From Fimbriimonas ginsengisoli Gsoil 348 (GTDB taxonomy: Bacteria; Armatimonadota; Fimbriimonadia; Fimbriimonadales; Fimbriimonadaceae), in assembly GCF_000724625.1 (NCBI RefSeq), contig NZ_CP007139.1, positions 1,550,001 through 1,614,000 on the forward strand: DNA of 64,000 nt. The letters run 5' to 3'. The position numbers were made by a program, and so were the translations under genes. This document shows positions 34,514-43,959 of this stretch, one piece after another; positions within the stretch are counted from its first letter, which is position 1, and each line of letters starts with the position of its first letter. The notes below the pieces were generated by a model. The model saw nothing but the letters and a program-made list of their open reading frames with translations. It had not been told where the DNA came from and made no database searches.

Positions 34514-34637
34514 AGAGAACTGGATGGTGACCAGTCCTAATCACTGACCACTCTTTCGCTAGCAAACCACACGCACCACCCCAAACACGGAAGAGCCCAT
34601 AACGGATTGCGATCCCCCTTGCCGGTATCCTCGTCTC

Positions 34638-35759
34638 ATGCTTGATCCACGAGTAACGAAGCTTGCGGAGCTTCTGTGCACGCACTCCTGCCAGCTTTCG
34701 GGGGCCGATTCCGTTCTCGTCCACACGTTCGATATCCCGGAGGAGGTCGTGGCCGAGGTCGTACGCGTGGCGCAGTCGAAGGGGGCCAAGGTCGCGGTGC
34801 GGATGGAAAGCAACCTCGTACGCCGGCAGCTCCTCCATGGCTCCTCCGTGGATGCGGTGCAACTTATCGCCGAAGTGGAGAAGTACGAGATGGAGCGGAT
34901 GACCGCCTACATCGCGCTCCGCGGAAGCGAGAACTCGACCGAACACGCAGACGTTCCGGGCGAGAACATGCAGATCTGGACCCGCGAGTACACGATCCCG
35001 GTGGTGTTCGGAGTTCGTGTGCCAAAAACGAAGTGGGTCGCGCTCCGGTGGCCGACGCCGAGCTTCGCCCAGATGGCGGGGATGAGCACGCCGGCGTTCG
35101 AGAAGTTCTACTTCGACGTGTGCACGATGGATTACGCCAAGATGGCCCGCGCGGCCCAGCCGTTGGCCGACCTGATGAGCCGGACCGACCGGGTGCGCGT
35201 CATTGCGCCGGGGACCGATTTCTCCATGAGCATCAAGGATATCGGGGCCGTGCCATGCACCGGCCATCGAAACATTCCCGACGGCGAGTGCTTCACGGCG
35301 CCGGTTCGAGATTCGGTGAACGGAGTCGTCCAGTTCAATACAGTCTCTCTCTATCAGGGGACCGAGTTCAAGGACATTCGGTACGTGATTAAGAATGGGC
35401 GGATCGAAGAGGCGACGGCGGGGGCGAACACGGAAAAGCTGAACCAGATCCTCGATACCGACGAGGGAGCGCGTTACTTCGGCGAGTTCGCGATCGGCTT
35501 CAACCCGCACGTGCTGCACCCGATGAAGGACACGCTGTTCGACGAGAAGATCGCCGGCTCCCTCCACTTCACCCCCGGCAACGCCTACGACCCGCCTGGC
35601 GGCAACGGTAACAAGAGCGCGGTCCACTGGGACACCGTCCTGATTCAGCGACCGGATTACGGCGGCGGCGAGATCTACTTCGACGACGTTCTCATCCGAA
35701 AAGACGGATTGTTCGTTTTGCCGGAACTTTTGGATCTGAATCCCGACCGCCTGTCGTAG
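34638..35759 (+). CDS. M29-family metallo-aminopeptidase
   Basis: The 373-aa product belongs to the M29 (AmpS/AmpT, thermophilic) aminopeptidases, which remove N-terminal residues from peptides using two metal ions. The conserved block runs ARYFGEFAIGFNPH, DEKIAGSLHFTPGNAY and NKSAVHWDTVLI (from about residue 274 to 336), giving the Glu, Glu, His, Tyr and His-x-Asp ligands. N-terminal LLCTHSCQLSGADSVLVHTFD is also typical. The length is normal for the shorter subfamily. The ATG is preceded by a weak site (GTATCC). It lies alone between repeat regions. Confidence 0.92.
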   Translation: MLDPRVTKLAELLCTHSCQLSGADSVLVHTFDIPEEVVAEVVRVAQSKGAKVAVRMESNLVRRQLLHGSSVDAVQLIAEVEKYEMERMTAYIALRGSENSTEHADVPGENMQIWTREYTIPVVFGVRVPKTKWVALRWPTPSFAQMAGMSTPAFEKFYFDVCTMDYAKMARAAQPLADLMSRTDRVRVIAPGTDFSMSIKDIGAVPCTGHRNIPDGECFTAPVRDSVNGVVQFNTVSLYQGTEFKDIRYVIKNGRIEEATAGANTEKLNQILDTDEGARYFGEFAIGFNPHVLHPMKDTLFDEKIAGSLHFTPGNAYDPPGGNGNKSAVHWDTVLIQRPDYGGGEIYFDDVLIRKDGLFVLPELLDLNPDRLS

Positions 35760-35809
35760 CCCCAGTCCAGTGCCAAGCGTGTCGCCCCCTACGTCCGTAA
35801 GGACGTGTG

Positions 35810-35906
35810 GCCGCAGGTTGGTTCGTACCTGCGGACAGCCCCAAACGATCCACAACTATGGTCAAAAGACGAAACACTCTCGCGCAGGTACGAACCAACC
35901 TGCGGC
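35810..35906. repeat. 24-bp perfect inverted repeat
   Basis: GCCGCAGGTTGGTTCGTACCTGCG (35810-35833) and its exact reverse complement (35883-35906) are 49 bases apart. Each arm also contains a CGCAGGT/ACCTGCG palindrome. It lies right after the aminopeptidase, in a 404-base gap without genes. Confidence 0.9.
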
Positions 35907-35976
35907 TACAACGCTTCGCGTTAAGACCGAAGGTACACCGGATCATCGGCGAGGACGCCCACGCCACGCGCATGTC

Positions 35977-36006
35977 TGGAAGGCGGAGATATTGCTCCGC
36001 CTTCCA
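35977..36006. repeat. 12-bp perfect hairpin
   Basis: TGGAAGGCGGAG and CTCCGCCTTCCA form a perfect stem around ATATTG. There is no T-run after it, so it is more likely another REP-type unit than an intrinsic terminator. The remaining 157 bases up to the next gene show nothing. Confidence 0.75.
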
Positions 36007-36163
36007 CATTGACGGCATTGTGCCTATTGCTGGAACCCTGGAACTGGGCTGGCCCGTATCCTTCCGCGACAGGAGCAAGGAGGATATCTCCACAGAATCC
36101 CCGCAATCCTGCAATGGATTGTTAACAGAATCCTGACCTATACTGTTGTCGTAGGAGGCATCG

Positions 36164-36589
36164 ATGTCATCCGCAATTAAAGAGACCACCGAAGAGCCCG
36201 ATCTCGTCGGGATGATCGCTTCAGAAATAACCCGAGCACGGGACGAGACTCGTCCAACCTCGCGGCAGCAGCTCGCGGACATCCTACATGCCCGCACCGG
36301 CATGTCGGTCGCGGACGCCTACCAATTTGTCGACACCTATTGCGAGGAGCACGAACCCGGTGTTCCGGGCTACCTCCAAGAGGAGTTCGCCGTCCCGTAC
36401 CTCAAGGTCCTAGGCGTGGCCAACGCCGTGATCGCCCTCGGTCTCTGCTACTACGGCGTCAAGCTCTACTACGTCGGGAAACCGTACTGGATCCCGGTCT
36501 GCATCGGCGTTCTTTTCCTCGGCCTTGGCGCTCTCTCTTGGGTAAAGAGCATCGAGCGGGAGTACAGCCGGTCGAAGAAAAAGGCGTGA
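36164..36589 (+). CDS. Two-helix membrane protein of unknown function
   Basis: The 141-aa product has an N-terminal cytoplasmic part of about 80 residues that includes a helical segment (RQQLADILHARTGMSVADAYQFVDTYCEEH), then two hydrophobic helices (about residues 86-105 and 109-128) and a Lys-rich end. Similar to many envelope-sensing proteins, it has no diagnostic motif. ATG 36164 has GTAGGAGGCATCG upstream, a good ribosome site. It is convergent with the receiver protein. Confidence 0.65.
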   Translation: MSSAIKETTEEPDLVGMIASEITRARDETRPTSRQQLADILHARTGMSVADAYQFVDTYCEEHEPGVPGYLQEEFAVPYLKVLGVANAVIALGLCYYGVKLYYVGKPYWIPVCIGVLFLGLGALSWVKSIEREYSRSKKKA

Positions 36590-36592
36590 GGC

Positions 36593-37051
36593 CTACGGCG
36601 CGAGAACGGCCCGCTGGATGCCAAGTGCGTTCGCGATGGCGGACCCCACTTCGCTCATGAACTCCTCGTAAGGAACCGGCTTCCTTACTACGCGAGCTCC
36701 CAGCGACTCGGCCGCCGCGGCGCGTTGCGGGTCTTCGGAGCTCGTGAGGATGATTGCCGGAACATGCGCGAGTTGCGGATCCGCTCTAACTTCGGACAGC
36801 AACGCGATCCCATCCATTACCGGAAGCCCCAAATCGATGACCATCAGATCCGGAAGCGCTTCGCTTCCCTTCAACGCGCTAAGCGCCTGATTTCCGTCGC
36901 CAAAGCAGACGGTCTCGTGGAGAATCCCATGCGTTCGAAGCACCCGAAGCAACAACGTCAGGTCGCCTTCGTCATCTTCCACGATAAAGAGTCGGTTCGA
37001 ATCGGGTGTAATCTCGGTCTCCGCTCGGACCTCAAAAACGGCCCGTATCAA
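36593..37051 (-). CDS. Stand-alone response-regulator receiver domain
   Basis: The product has a single CheY-like domain of the Rcp1 subfamily: acidic pair in LFIVEDDEGD, the phospho-accepting Asp in DLMVIDLGLPVMDG, Ser/Thr in AIILTSSED and Lys in RVVRKPVPYEEF. It has no output domain, so it acts by protein contact, usually downstream of a phytochrome-like or other histidine kinase. The start is uncertain: a longer frame extends to 37174, but the receiver fold begins near 37000. A TTG at 37051 was taken. No kinase gene is nearby. Confidence 0.8.
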   Translation of the reverse strand: MIRAVFEVRAETEITPDSNRLFIVEDDEGDLTLLLRVLRTHGILHETVCFGDGNQALSALKGSEALPDLMVIDLGLPVMDGIALLSEVRADPQLAHVPAIILTSSEDPQRAAAAESLGARVVRKPVPYEEFMSEVGSAIANALGIQRAVLAP

Positions 37052-37295
37052 CCCGACAGGCGTTCGCCCGAGGTCGACAAAGGAGAGGTTACGGCTTCCA
37101 GGCCAAACCCTCAAGTCACGGGTAACGCGTAGAGCGTACGGGGTAGTTCGAATCCGGTACACCGAGCGACGCAAAATTTGCTCGCTAGATTCGCCGTCGC
37201 GTCGACTCGTAAGCCGTTACGACCTTGGCGCACCCGACGCCAGAAGGGCTAGCAGGTTGGATAATTGTCAGCCCTCATACCTTTTGGAAGCCAAA

Positions 37296-37691
37296 CTACT
37301 TTGGGTGCGTGTGAGTTTTCGCGGCAGACTTGGCGCCATGCCGATGACCCGACATGTGCTGGCTCATCATCATGTGGCACATCTGCATCATTTCGCCCTG
37401 CTGCTTAACCATCTCGTTGATGACCGCCGAGGTAGCGTCGATGCGATCTGCGCCTTGAGCGGCATTCATCTTGGCGGCAAGCGCTTCCAGTTTCTTTTGC
37501 CCGGCCTGCATGTCGGCCATGCATTTGGCCATATCCATGCCCTGCATCATGCCGCCCATGGCGCCGCCACTGGCGTGATTCCGTTTCGAAGTTGTCGGTT
37601 GGGGATGGTGCCCTTGATGACCGGCATCTTGGGCCGCAACGAGAGAAGTGGTCACAAGCGCGGCCACGGCGAAAGCTGTCTTCAGTGTCAT
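37296..37691 (-). CDS. Met/His-rich periplasmic metal-binding-like protein
   Basis: The 131-aa product has a signal peptide (TLKTAFAVAALVTTSLVAAQD) and a mature chain rich in Met and His, including GHQGHHPQ near the N-terminus, GGMMQGMDMAKCMADM and MMQMCHMMMSQHMSGHRHG toward the end, with helical character in between. Such sequences bind copper or silver ions in the cell envelope (as in PcoE/SilE or CopK-like proteins), although no specific family is recognised. ATG 37691 has AAGGAAA 5-6 bases upstream. 37692-37993 holds nothing recognisable. Confidence 0.7.
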   Translation of the reverse strand: MTLKTAFAVAALVTTSLVAAQDAGHQGHHPQPTTSKRNHASGGAMGGMMQGMDMAKCMADMQAGQKKLEALAAKMNAAQGADRIDATSAVINEMVKQQGEMMQMCHMMMSQHMSGHRHGAKSAAKTHTHPK

Positions 37692-37993
37692 ATCAGTTTC
37701 CTTCACCCAAGGTCGGGCTCAGGAAGAGCGTAGCCTCCCCTCGTCCACACTTCCAGTCGGGACTTATCTGTCAGAAGATCCGATGACGCCAAGTTGCTGA
37801 CAGGTGGTTGAGGGACGGTAGCCCGCACCGTGAACGCTAGAACCTGAGTGCAGCGGGAAGAGCTTCATTGGACCCTGCTGCGCCTCCGGGCCTCGTAAGG
37901 ATGACCTAGAAAATCCGGGCGCCATTGGTCCCTCCTTTGCATTGGGGCTCGAACATCGGGGGGTGAGGTTACGCCCATTGTCCAAGGATCCCG

Positions 37994-40078
37994 ATGATCG
38001 ACGCCGCTCTTTTCCTTCTCAGCGCAACCGCCGCGGGGCCGGCGGGCGCCCAGATAGGAGGTCTGCACAAGACTTCCCCGTTTCGGCTCAGCCACCCGAC
38101 TCGCTTGGAGCTGGATAAGGCGCGACTGCAGCAACTGATGCCGAAGGGGGTCTTCGAGGCGCGGGTTCCGTACTTCTACGACAAATCCTGGACCCGCACG
38201 CTCGACATGAGCTGGCACCAACCCGCCCGGGTGGAAGTCCGGTTCCGCCCGAATGCGGTGTTCGCGGCAGCCCATTGGGAACTCTCGATCGGGCTTCCTC
38301 AGAGCGTTAGCACGGTGCCGACCGCGATCCCCCAGCGGCTCGTGGCTACCGGCCCTATTTCTCCCGCCGGGGTTGCCGACGGCACGCTCCTGGACTTGTC
38401 CGCCTGGGTGCCATCGGCTCCTGATCCGACAACCAGGACGAATGCCTCGCTCGGCCAGCTCAGCGTGGGCGGACACCCATCGCACCACTTCAACGTTGCG
38501 ACGAACGGTATTCACAACATCATCAAAGTGGGCTCCCCCCACTTGGTCTTCACCCAGTTGGTTGGAAAATCGGTCGCGCTTCAATCGATCTACCAAACCG
38601 GACAGGTTCAGTATTCGCTGCGGGTAGTTGGAACCGATGCGAAGGGCAAGCCGGTGTCGGCTTCAGAGCCCGTGCAGATCCTCTACGGGGAATATGACCC
38701 GCCGAAAGGCGTCTCGGAGGTCGGAGTTGCTCCGGCTCCGGACGGAAAAGAATTCCAAGCCACCTATGGAGACGGCATTCAGGTGGCACCCGGGACCGCC
38801 GCCATTTACGCTCGGTGGTCCAGCAAATCCGTGGTCGCCACTCGAGCCGTTTGCCAGATTTCGCGGGTTCCTTTTCCCGCGGATCCTAAAGTCTGGCTCG
38901 ATCCGAAATGCAATCTAAAGACGTTCGAAGTACCGCTCCCTCCCAAGGGCGGAAAGGCGAAGTTCACGGTCCCGATAACCTCGTTCGCCCCCGGCCAGGT
39001 TCCCGAGAATGGACTCGCGTACAGCATGCGTGTCGTTCCCCTGTTGTCCGACGGAAGTCTCGCGGCACTCCCTTCGAATCAAGTAAGCGTTCTCGTCAAG
39101 AAAACGGGACCGATCGCTTTGAAGACGCCCGGCGATTTTCACCTGCAGGCTCCGTATATGGAGTTCAAGACGGAGGTCCTCAGTTACACGCCCAAGCGAG
39201 ATATGAGCTCCGACGACAATTATCGGTTCGTGCTCTGTCGTATGCCCCCGTCCTCGGCCGCGAGATCGTACTACGCCGCCCTCGCCCACACCAACGACCT
39301 TCAAATCGGCACCAAGTTCTATCTGCCGCCCCCGCCGTCGCAGGACACCACCTTCTGGGACGCGCTCGGCTCCATCTTCGGCGATCTCTTCGAATACGTC
39401 AGCAAATTTGTGAACGGAGTCCGGATGTTCACCGACCTCTTCGAAGAGATGATGAGCGACGTCGCCTCCGCGCTCCTTCCCGTCACCCCTGATGATGTCC
39501 TTGCCGGGATCGACGAGGCGATGTACGCGACAGGGATCACGCCCACCATGTCCAACTTGGAGCAGGTGATGTACTCCGGCGCCGACTACATGAGCGAGTT
39601 GGCGTCGCAGGCATCCGGAATTCCTGAAAACGCTCGCGCCGCGTTGCGCCTTCGTCTGAAGGATAGCTTCGTTCAGCTCCCCGGACAAGTGCGCGACTAC
39701 GTGCCTTCCAACTCCGACTATCTGAAGTCGGACATGGATTTCTGGGGCCATCCCTCCGTACTGATGCTAAGGGTGACGGCGACCGCGCATCACACGGACA
39801 ATCCTAATTTTGAGCAGTCTTGCGGGCCGATCTCGATCGACTGTCAGGGCTACTATTCCGATCCGCAAGTGCTTGGACTCGGGCCTCAGAGGGTGATTCT
39901 GTATCACCAAAGCGTACCGATGCCGGCGATGCGGTCGGGCGAGGTTTTGACCGTCCCCATCTGCCTAACTCCGGTGCCCGATCCCAATTGGGTCGGCGGA
40001 TACGACTACGCTTCCGGCCTCGTGTGGACCATTAACGGGGTCAAATATGACCGCCCCGCCAACCATGCGTGGCCTTAG
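37994..40078 (+). CDS. Large secreted protein of unknown family
   Basis: The 694-aa product begins with a short hydrophobic lead (IDAALFLLSATAAGPAGAQ) that fits a signal peptide. The middle has strand-rich blocks that may be immunoglobulin-like (VQYSLRVVGTDAKGKPVSASEPVQILYGEYDPP; GLAYSMRVVPLLSDGSLAALPSNQVSVLV). The part around residues 450-530 is amphipathic and helical (FGDLFEYVSKFVNGVRMFTDLFEEMM). No catalytic motif is seen. The single gene has no operon partner. It could be an extracellular structural or binding protein; the function is unknown. Confidence 0.6.
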   Translation: MIDAALFLLSATAAGPAGAQIGGLHKTSPFRLSHPTRLELDKARLQQLMPKGVFEARVPYFYDKSWTRTLDMSWHQPARVEVRFRPNAVFAAAHWELSIGLPQSVSTVPTAIPQRLVATGPISPAGVADGTLLDLSAWVPSAPDPTTRTNASLGQLSVGGHPSHHFNVATNGIHNIIKVGSPHLVFTQLVGKSVALQSIYQTGQVQYSLRVVGTDAKGKPVSASEPVQILYGEYDPPKGVSEVGVAPAPDGKEFQATYGDGIQVAPGTAAIYARWSSKSVVATRAVCQISRVPFPADPKVWLDPKCNLKTFEVPLPPKGGKAKFTVPITSFAPGQVPENGLAYSMRVVPLLSDGSLAALPSNQVSVLVKKTGPIALKTPGDFHLQAPYMEFKTEVLSYTPKRDMSSDDNYRFVLCRMPPSSAARSYYAALAHTNDLQIGTKFYLPPPPSQDTTFWDALGSIFGDLFEYVSKFVNGVRMFTDLFEEMMSDVASALLPVTPDDVLAGIDEAMYATGITPTMSNLEQVMYSGADYMSELASQASGIPENARAALRLRLKDSFVQLPGQVRDYVPSNSDYLKSDMDFWGHPSVLMLRVTATAHHTDNPNFEQSCGPISIDCQGYYSDPQVLGLGPQRVILYHQSVPMPAMRSGEVLTVPICLTPVPDPNWVGGYDYASGLVWTINGVKYDRPANHAWP

Positions 40079-40120
40079 AATGCGCCGGCGATAGAATCCG
40101 GTGGGTAGCCTTTCCCTTGT

Positions 40121-40990
40121 ATGAAGGTATTGGTCACGGGGGCGTCGGGAAACGCGGGCACGGCGGTCTGCCACCTGTTGGTTGAGAAGGGTTTCGACTT
40201 GAGGCGGTGCGACGTGGCGCCGCCGGTCTCGGACGACCTCCCCCAGGTCGAGCTCGTCCGCTGCGACACGCGAACCGTTTCGGACGTTCAGCGCGCGATG
40301 AATGGGTGCCATGCGGTCGTGCACTTGGCGGCATGGCATTGCGCCCACAATCCACCAGTTAGCGACGCCACCATCTTCGCGGTCAACGTCGACGGCACGT
40401 TCAACGTTTTCGAAGCGGCAAGAGAAGCGGGCGTTGGGGCCGTGGTCTTCGCCTCATCGATGGCGTTCGGCTGGGGCGGAGTTTACGGCGTCACCAAAGT
40501 GATCGGTGAAGACCTCTGCCGCATGTATCACGAAACGACGGGCGCCTCGGTGGCGATGCTCCGTTACCACGATTTTGTGCCCAAGCCGTATCTCGCATTC
40601 GGGGCGAAGCTGCTTCGAAACGGCGTCGACCGCCGCGATGTCGCCAGCGCGACGGTGGCGTCTCTGGAAGCGGCCGTCGAACGCAAGTTCGGCCTGTTCG
40701 GCTCGATCATTCATACGGACCACGGCATGCCTCGTGGGGTGGTGGACAACTTCGGCGAACTTGGCGTCGAGTGGGGCGAAGCGCAGGTTCCCGGCGCGCG
40801 AGAGCTCATCGCCAAGTACGAGATCGAGCTTCCCAACTCGGTCGAACAGCATGACCTCTCGGAAGCCAACCGGCTCCTAGGCTGGAAACCGAGGATCGGA
40901 TTTACCGAGTTTCTCTTGGACCTGAAGGCTCGCGACGCGAACCTAGAAGACATTCGCACCCTCTGGGCTCCGGGACAACTGCCGGCCTGA
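40121..40990 (+). CDS. NAD-dependent epimerase/dehydratase-family SDR
   Basis: The 289-aa product has the extended-SDR N-terminus (VLVTGASGNAG, residues 3-13), Ser in VVFASSMAFG and YGVTK (YxxxK, about 124-128) as catalytic residues. The C-terminus contains a substrate-binding segment (RLLGWKPRIGFTEFLLDL) typical of nucleotide-sugar epimerases, here slightly short. No companion gene identifies the substrate. Its ATG at 40121 begins 42 bases after the upstream gene. Confidence 0.82.
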   Translation: MKVLVTGASGNAGTAVCHLLVEKGFDLRRCDVAPPVSDDLPQVELVRCDTRTVSDVQRAMNGCHAVVHLAAWHCAHNPPVSDATIFAVNVDGTFNVFEAAREAGVGAVVFASSMAFGWGGVYGVTKVIGEDLCRMYHETTGASVAMLRYHDFVPKPYLAFGAKLLRNGVDRRDVASATVASLEAAVERKFGLFGSIIHTDHGMPRGVVDNFGELGVEWGEAQVPGARELIAKYEIELPNSVEQHDLSEANRLLGWKPRIGFTEFLLDLKARDANLEDIRTLWAPGQLPA

Positions 40991-41004
40991 GACAGTGCCC
41001 GCTG

Positions 41005-41040
41005 AAGAGTAACTCTGGGTTCGAATCCTACCAGGATTTA
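41005..41040 (+). other. tRNA 3'-half-like fragment (weak)
   Basis: AACTCTGGGTTCGAATCC with the following TACCAGGATT resembles a T-arm and acceptor half (TTCGAAT loop, partly paired stem with one mismatch), but no 5' half or CCA is found. It may be the scrap left by an integration event, or chance. Confidence 0.25.
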
Positions 41041-41149
41041 CACTCAGCAGTTTTCCGCGGGGCTCGACGGCATGGGTTCTGGGAAGCCAGGCCATCGCGA
41101 GTTTCGTCTGCCAATTTGGGTTTCACGAAGGACTCCATCCGCAGGCCAG

Positions 41150-42595
41150 TCATCGGATGCCAACCATTCCTCGCACCGAGCCTGCGAGTTTGTCTGGGTC
41201 GTAGCCGACGCCGTCTTTGAATACCGTCTCAACCTTCTCGATATCTTCAATCTTGCGGCTCGGATCACCGTCGACGACGATGAAGTCTGCATCTCTCCCA
41301 GTGCGGATTGATCCAATACGATCGGATAGACCTAGGAACTGAGCGCCGTTCAGAGTGGCGATTTGGATGGCCTTTACCGGCGAGAAGCCGGCTTCGACCA
41401 ATAGTTCGACTTCACGTTGATCTCCGTATCCCGGGAGCACGCCGCCTATTCCGGTAGGATCAACGCCGGCCATAAGGTGACCTCCGGCTTGCACAAAAGC
41501 ATATTCGAACTCCATTTCCTTTCTAAAAACCTCTGGATACACAGGTGGGTCGTCTCCATAGTCTCTGCGATGAGCAGCAATATCTGCGATTCCGACTTTG
41601 GCGCCGAGCAGGTCCGCGCGGGCTTCGACAGTCATCGCGTCCAGTACGCGCGACTGAATAGACGGCCTCCCCGGCAAGCTCATTTCGAACACCGCTAACG
41701 TCGAGGTAATCGCGACGTGCCGGTTCACCAGGTCGACGATCATATCGTAAACCGGCCCCGTGCGGACGTCGAGCTTCGCGAGAATATCGAGATGGTGGGG
41801 ACCGTTCGGTACTTCTCCCGGTTTCTTCTCAGGGAAGAACTCCGTGTCGGTTATCAATCCATGTTCGATGTTATCGATCCCAAGTGCGGCCGCCTCGCGG
41901 AATCCGATGGAAGCAAGATGGCCGGTGACTTTAGCCCCCCGGAGGTGGGCTGCTTTGATTGCTGCCGCCAGTTCCGCGGGCGAGATGTACATGTATGCCT
42001 TAAACCCCTCGATCCCTTCGTCCAGCCAGTAGTTCACGGTTCGGGCGGCATCTTCCGGACCGTTCAGGGTATGCATTTGCATCGACCAGGAGCCCTTGCC
42101 TTCCAGGTATGGGCCAGTAAGGCGCATCTTAGGTCCCGGCATTTCACCGTTCTCGATCCGCCTTTTTATTCCTAAGTCCGTGTCCGGCTCGAACGTACCT
42201 GCAGTCCTGACGGTCGTCACGCCACCGGCCAAATACAGCCTCGGAAAGCTGATCGGCATCTCGGTAAAGATGCCCCAGCCGTTGCTGTAAAACATGTGTT
42301 CGTGCATGCCGACCAATCCGGGTATTACCGTTTTGCCGTGCAGATCCAGTGTCGTGGCGTTCGGTGGGACGGAGATCGATTTCTCATCGCCGACGGCTGC
42401 GATCTTCCCATCCTTAACCAATAACGTCTGCCCTTCCCTGGCGGGAGCACCCGTTCCATCAATGACTCTTGTATGAGTCAAGGCGAACATCGGAGCGTCT
42501 ACCTTAACGAAGCTGCGAACGTACTCGGAGAGCGGCTGCTTTGCAGGTGAGTTCAGCCGGGAGACTAGAAACGGGAGGAGAAGGAGCGTGTGCAT
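41150..42595 (-). CDS. Secreted imidazolonepropionase-like amidohydrolase
   Basis: The 481-aa product has a short hydrophobic start (HTLLLLPFLVSRL) and then the metal-dependent hydrolase core: VIPGLVGMHEHMFYS (HxH, about residues 94-108), GIEGFKAYM (candidate carbamylated Lys), AKVTGHLAS and NIEHGLI (metal His), and MAGVDPTG (Asp). It would hydrolyse a cyclic amide or similar C-N bond, probably outside the cytoplasm; the substrate is unknown. It lies in the possibly foreign block at 41005-44322 together with the broken serine hydrolase and AraC gene. Confidence 0.88.
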   Translation of the reverse strand: MHTLLLLPFLVSRLNSPAKQPLSEYVRSFVKVDAPMFALTHTRVIDGTGAPAREGQTLLVKDGKIAAVGDEKSISVPPNATTLDLHGKTVIPGLVGMHEHMFYSNGWGIFTEMPISFPRLYLAGGVTTVRTAGTFEPDTDLGIKRRIENGEMPGPKMRLTGPYLEGKGSWSMQMHTLNGPEDAARTVNYWLDEGIEGFKAYMYISPAELAAAIKAAHLRGAKVTGHLASIGFREAAALGIDNIEHGLITDTEFFPEKKPGEVPNGPHHLDILAKLDVRTGPVYDMIVDLVNRHVAITSTLAVFEMSLPGRPSIQSRVLDAMTVEARADLLGAKVGIADIAAHRRDYGDDPPVYPEVFRKEMEFEYAFVQAGGHLMAGVDPTGIGGVLPGYGDQREVELLVEAGFSPVKAIQIATLNGAQFLGLSDRIGSIRTGRDADFIVVDGDPSRKIEDIEKVETVFKDGVGYDPDKLAGSVRGMVGIR

Positions 42596-42631
42596 CTTTC
42601 GAGTTTTATTAATCTCTGCGAATAGTAAGCG

Positions 42632-43087
42632 CTATTCGGACGCGGTTCGAATCTGGGGGAGAACGTAGTGTGGGTCGAACATCTGGGCTATCTTCGTAGC
42701 GAGTAGTAACGGCTGCCCGTCAGCTCGATTCATGAGCACGACCACACAGAATCGAGATTGTGGGATGCTGAGAATCGCCGTTCGAAAGCCGATGGAAGCG
42801 CCCGTGTGAAAACGCTCTTCGTTCCATTGTCGTTACTCAAGAACCAACCGAAACCGTATCCTGAGGCCTTGTTATCGCCGAAGGTGCCCGAGGTGAACGC
42901 GGTTTGGAGGTTGGAATTCTTAACGCAACGTTCACTATAGAGAGCACGCTCAATCAACAATCCCAGTAGCACATATCCCGAGTCGCTGTCCTCGAATTTC
43001 GTACCCGGATCAAACCTCCCGTTCGGTAGCGCTTCGAGAATCTTGACCACCGGCAGCGGTGTTAACGCCGACACAGTAATATTCATC
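42632..43087 (-). pseudogene. Serine hydrolase (class C beta-lactamase-like) remnant
   Basis: Only the C-terminal third of a serine hydrolase remains. ALPNGRFDPGTKFEDSDSGYVLLGLLIE and GYGFGWFL match the region after the catalytic Tyr. The frame ends early near 42725-42730. The true end continues in another frame (VVLMNRADGQPLLLATKIAQ ... RTASE) to the stop at 42632, so a frameshift of one base lies near 42745. The N-terminal half with SxxK is absent; the remnant begins next to the AraC promoter. It is not functional. Confidence 0.75.
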
Positions 43088-43122
43088 CTGTGCAGAATAG
43101 TCGAACACTGGGAGGATGGCCT

Positions 43123-43959
43123 ATGCCTAGCGGGGTCGAAAAGTTGACTGGAATTAATGTCCGAACATCCACCCTTGTTCATTTCGGAGAGGCCCATTAC
43201 CTGGCCGGCGGGTCCTGTGGGCCTCGCACCCAGCAAGAATTTCAGCTTGTTCTGATGATGACGGGCTCGGCGAAAGTGCTGGTCGACGGCGAGATGATCA
43301 TCGTCCGAGAAAGACAATGTGCGGCCATGTATCCGGGCAAAGTCGAGTTCTGGCAGTTTTCCCCAGATCTGCCTGTCCGCCACACCTGGGTCGCCTTAAA
43401 GCTTGCCGCCATCAGTGAGGACCGCTTGAGGCGAATCGAACTCAGCCCACGGCTCGCCCCGGTGACGAATCGCCTACTCAGCATCGTTGAATTGGGCCTC
43501 GGAACATCCTTATCGGGGTCCACCGAACGGTGGTTGGAGGCTCTTGCCGTTAGCGCCGTCGAGTGCTTCTTGCTGGACTCTACAACAAAGGTCGCGAGCG
43601 AGCCGCCGGACGCGGTTCGCGGAGCCTTGCGATACATGGAGGCGCATCTGCAGGAATCTTTCGACTTGGCGGTGCTAGCCGCTTCGGTTGGCATGTCCGC
43701 TCAGCATCTCACGAGGATGTTCAGGCAACACCTGGGAGACAGCCCAATGCACTATCTTTGGCGACTCCGGGCAGAACGAGGTGCTACTCTCCTTGAAGAA
43801 ACGAGCCTGAGAGTGAGCGAGATCTCTCACAGGACCGGATTTCAGTCCCCGTCCCATTTTTCTCGGCTCATCCAGTCCGTTTACGGCCTAAGCCCGCGCG
43901 AGCTGCGAATCAGCTCCAGACAGGACGGGCCGGATAGACTTCGGGGCGTTCTGCCGTGA
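43123..43959 (+). CDS. AraC-family transcriptional regulator
   Basis: The 278-aa product has the AraC C-terminal DNA-binding domain with two helix-turn-helices: FDLAVLAASVGMSAQHLTRMFRQHLGDSPMHYLW and RVSEISHRTGFQSPSHFSRLIQSVYGLSPRELR, spanning about residues 178-262. The N-terminal cupin-like arm (AHYLAGGSCGPRTQQEFQLVLMMTGS) fits a small-molecule sensor. ATG 43123 follows GGGAGGA (43110-43116) by six bases, a strong ribosome site. It lies divergent to the broken serine hydrolase, which may be its former target. Confidence 0.92.
   Translation: MPSGVEKLTGINVRTSTLVHFGEAHYLAGGSCGPRTQQEFQLVLMMTGSAKVLVDGEMIIVRERQCAAMYPGKVEFWQFSPDLPVRHTWVALKLAAISEDRLRRIELSPRLAPVTNRLLSIVELGLGTSLSGSTERWLEALAVSAVECFLLDSTTKVASEPPDAVRGALRYMEAHLQESFDLAVLAASVGMSAQHLTRMFRQHLGDSPMHYLWRLRAERGATLLEETSLRVSEISHRTGFQSPSHFSRLIQSVYGLSPRELRISSRQDGPDRLRGVLP

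Noticed and set aside
34503-35855. 450-residue frame on the minus strand
   Set aside because: It is antisense to the M29 aminopeptidase, rich in Arg/His/Val with no motif, and ends in repeat DNA.
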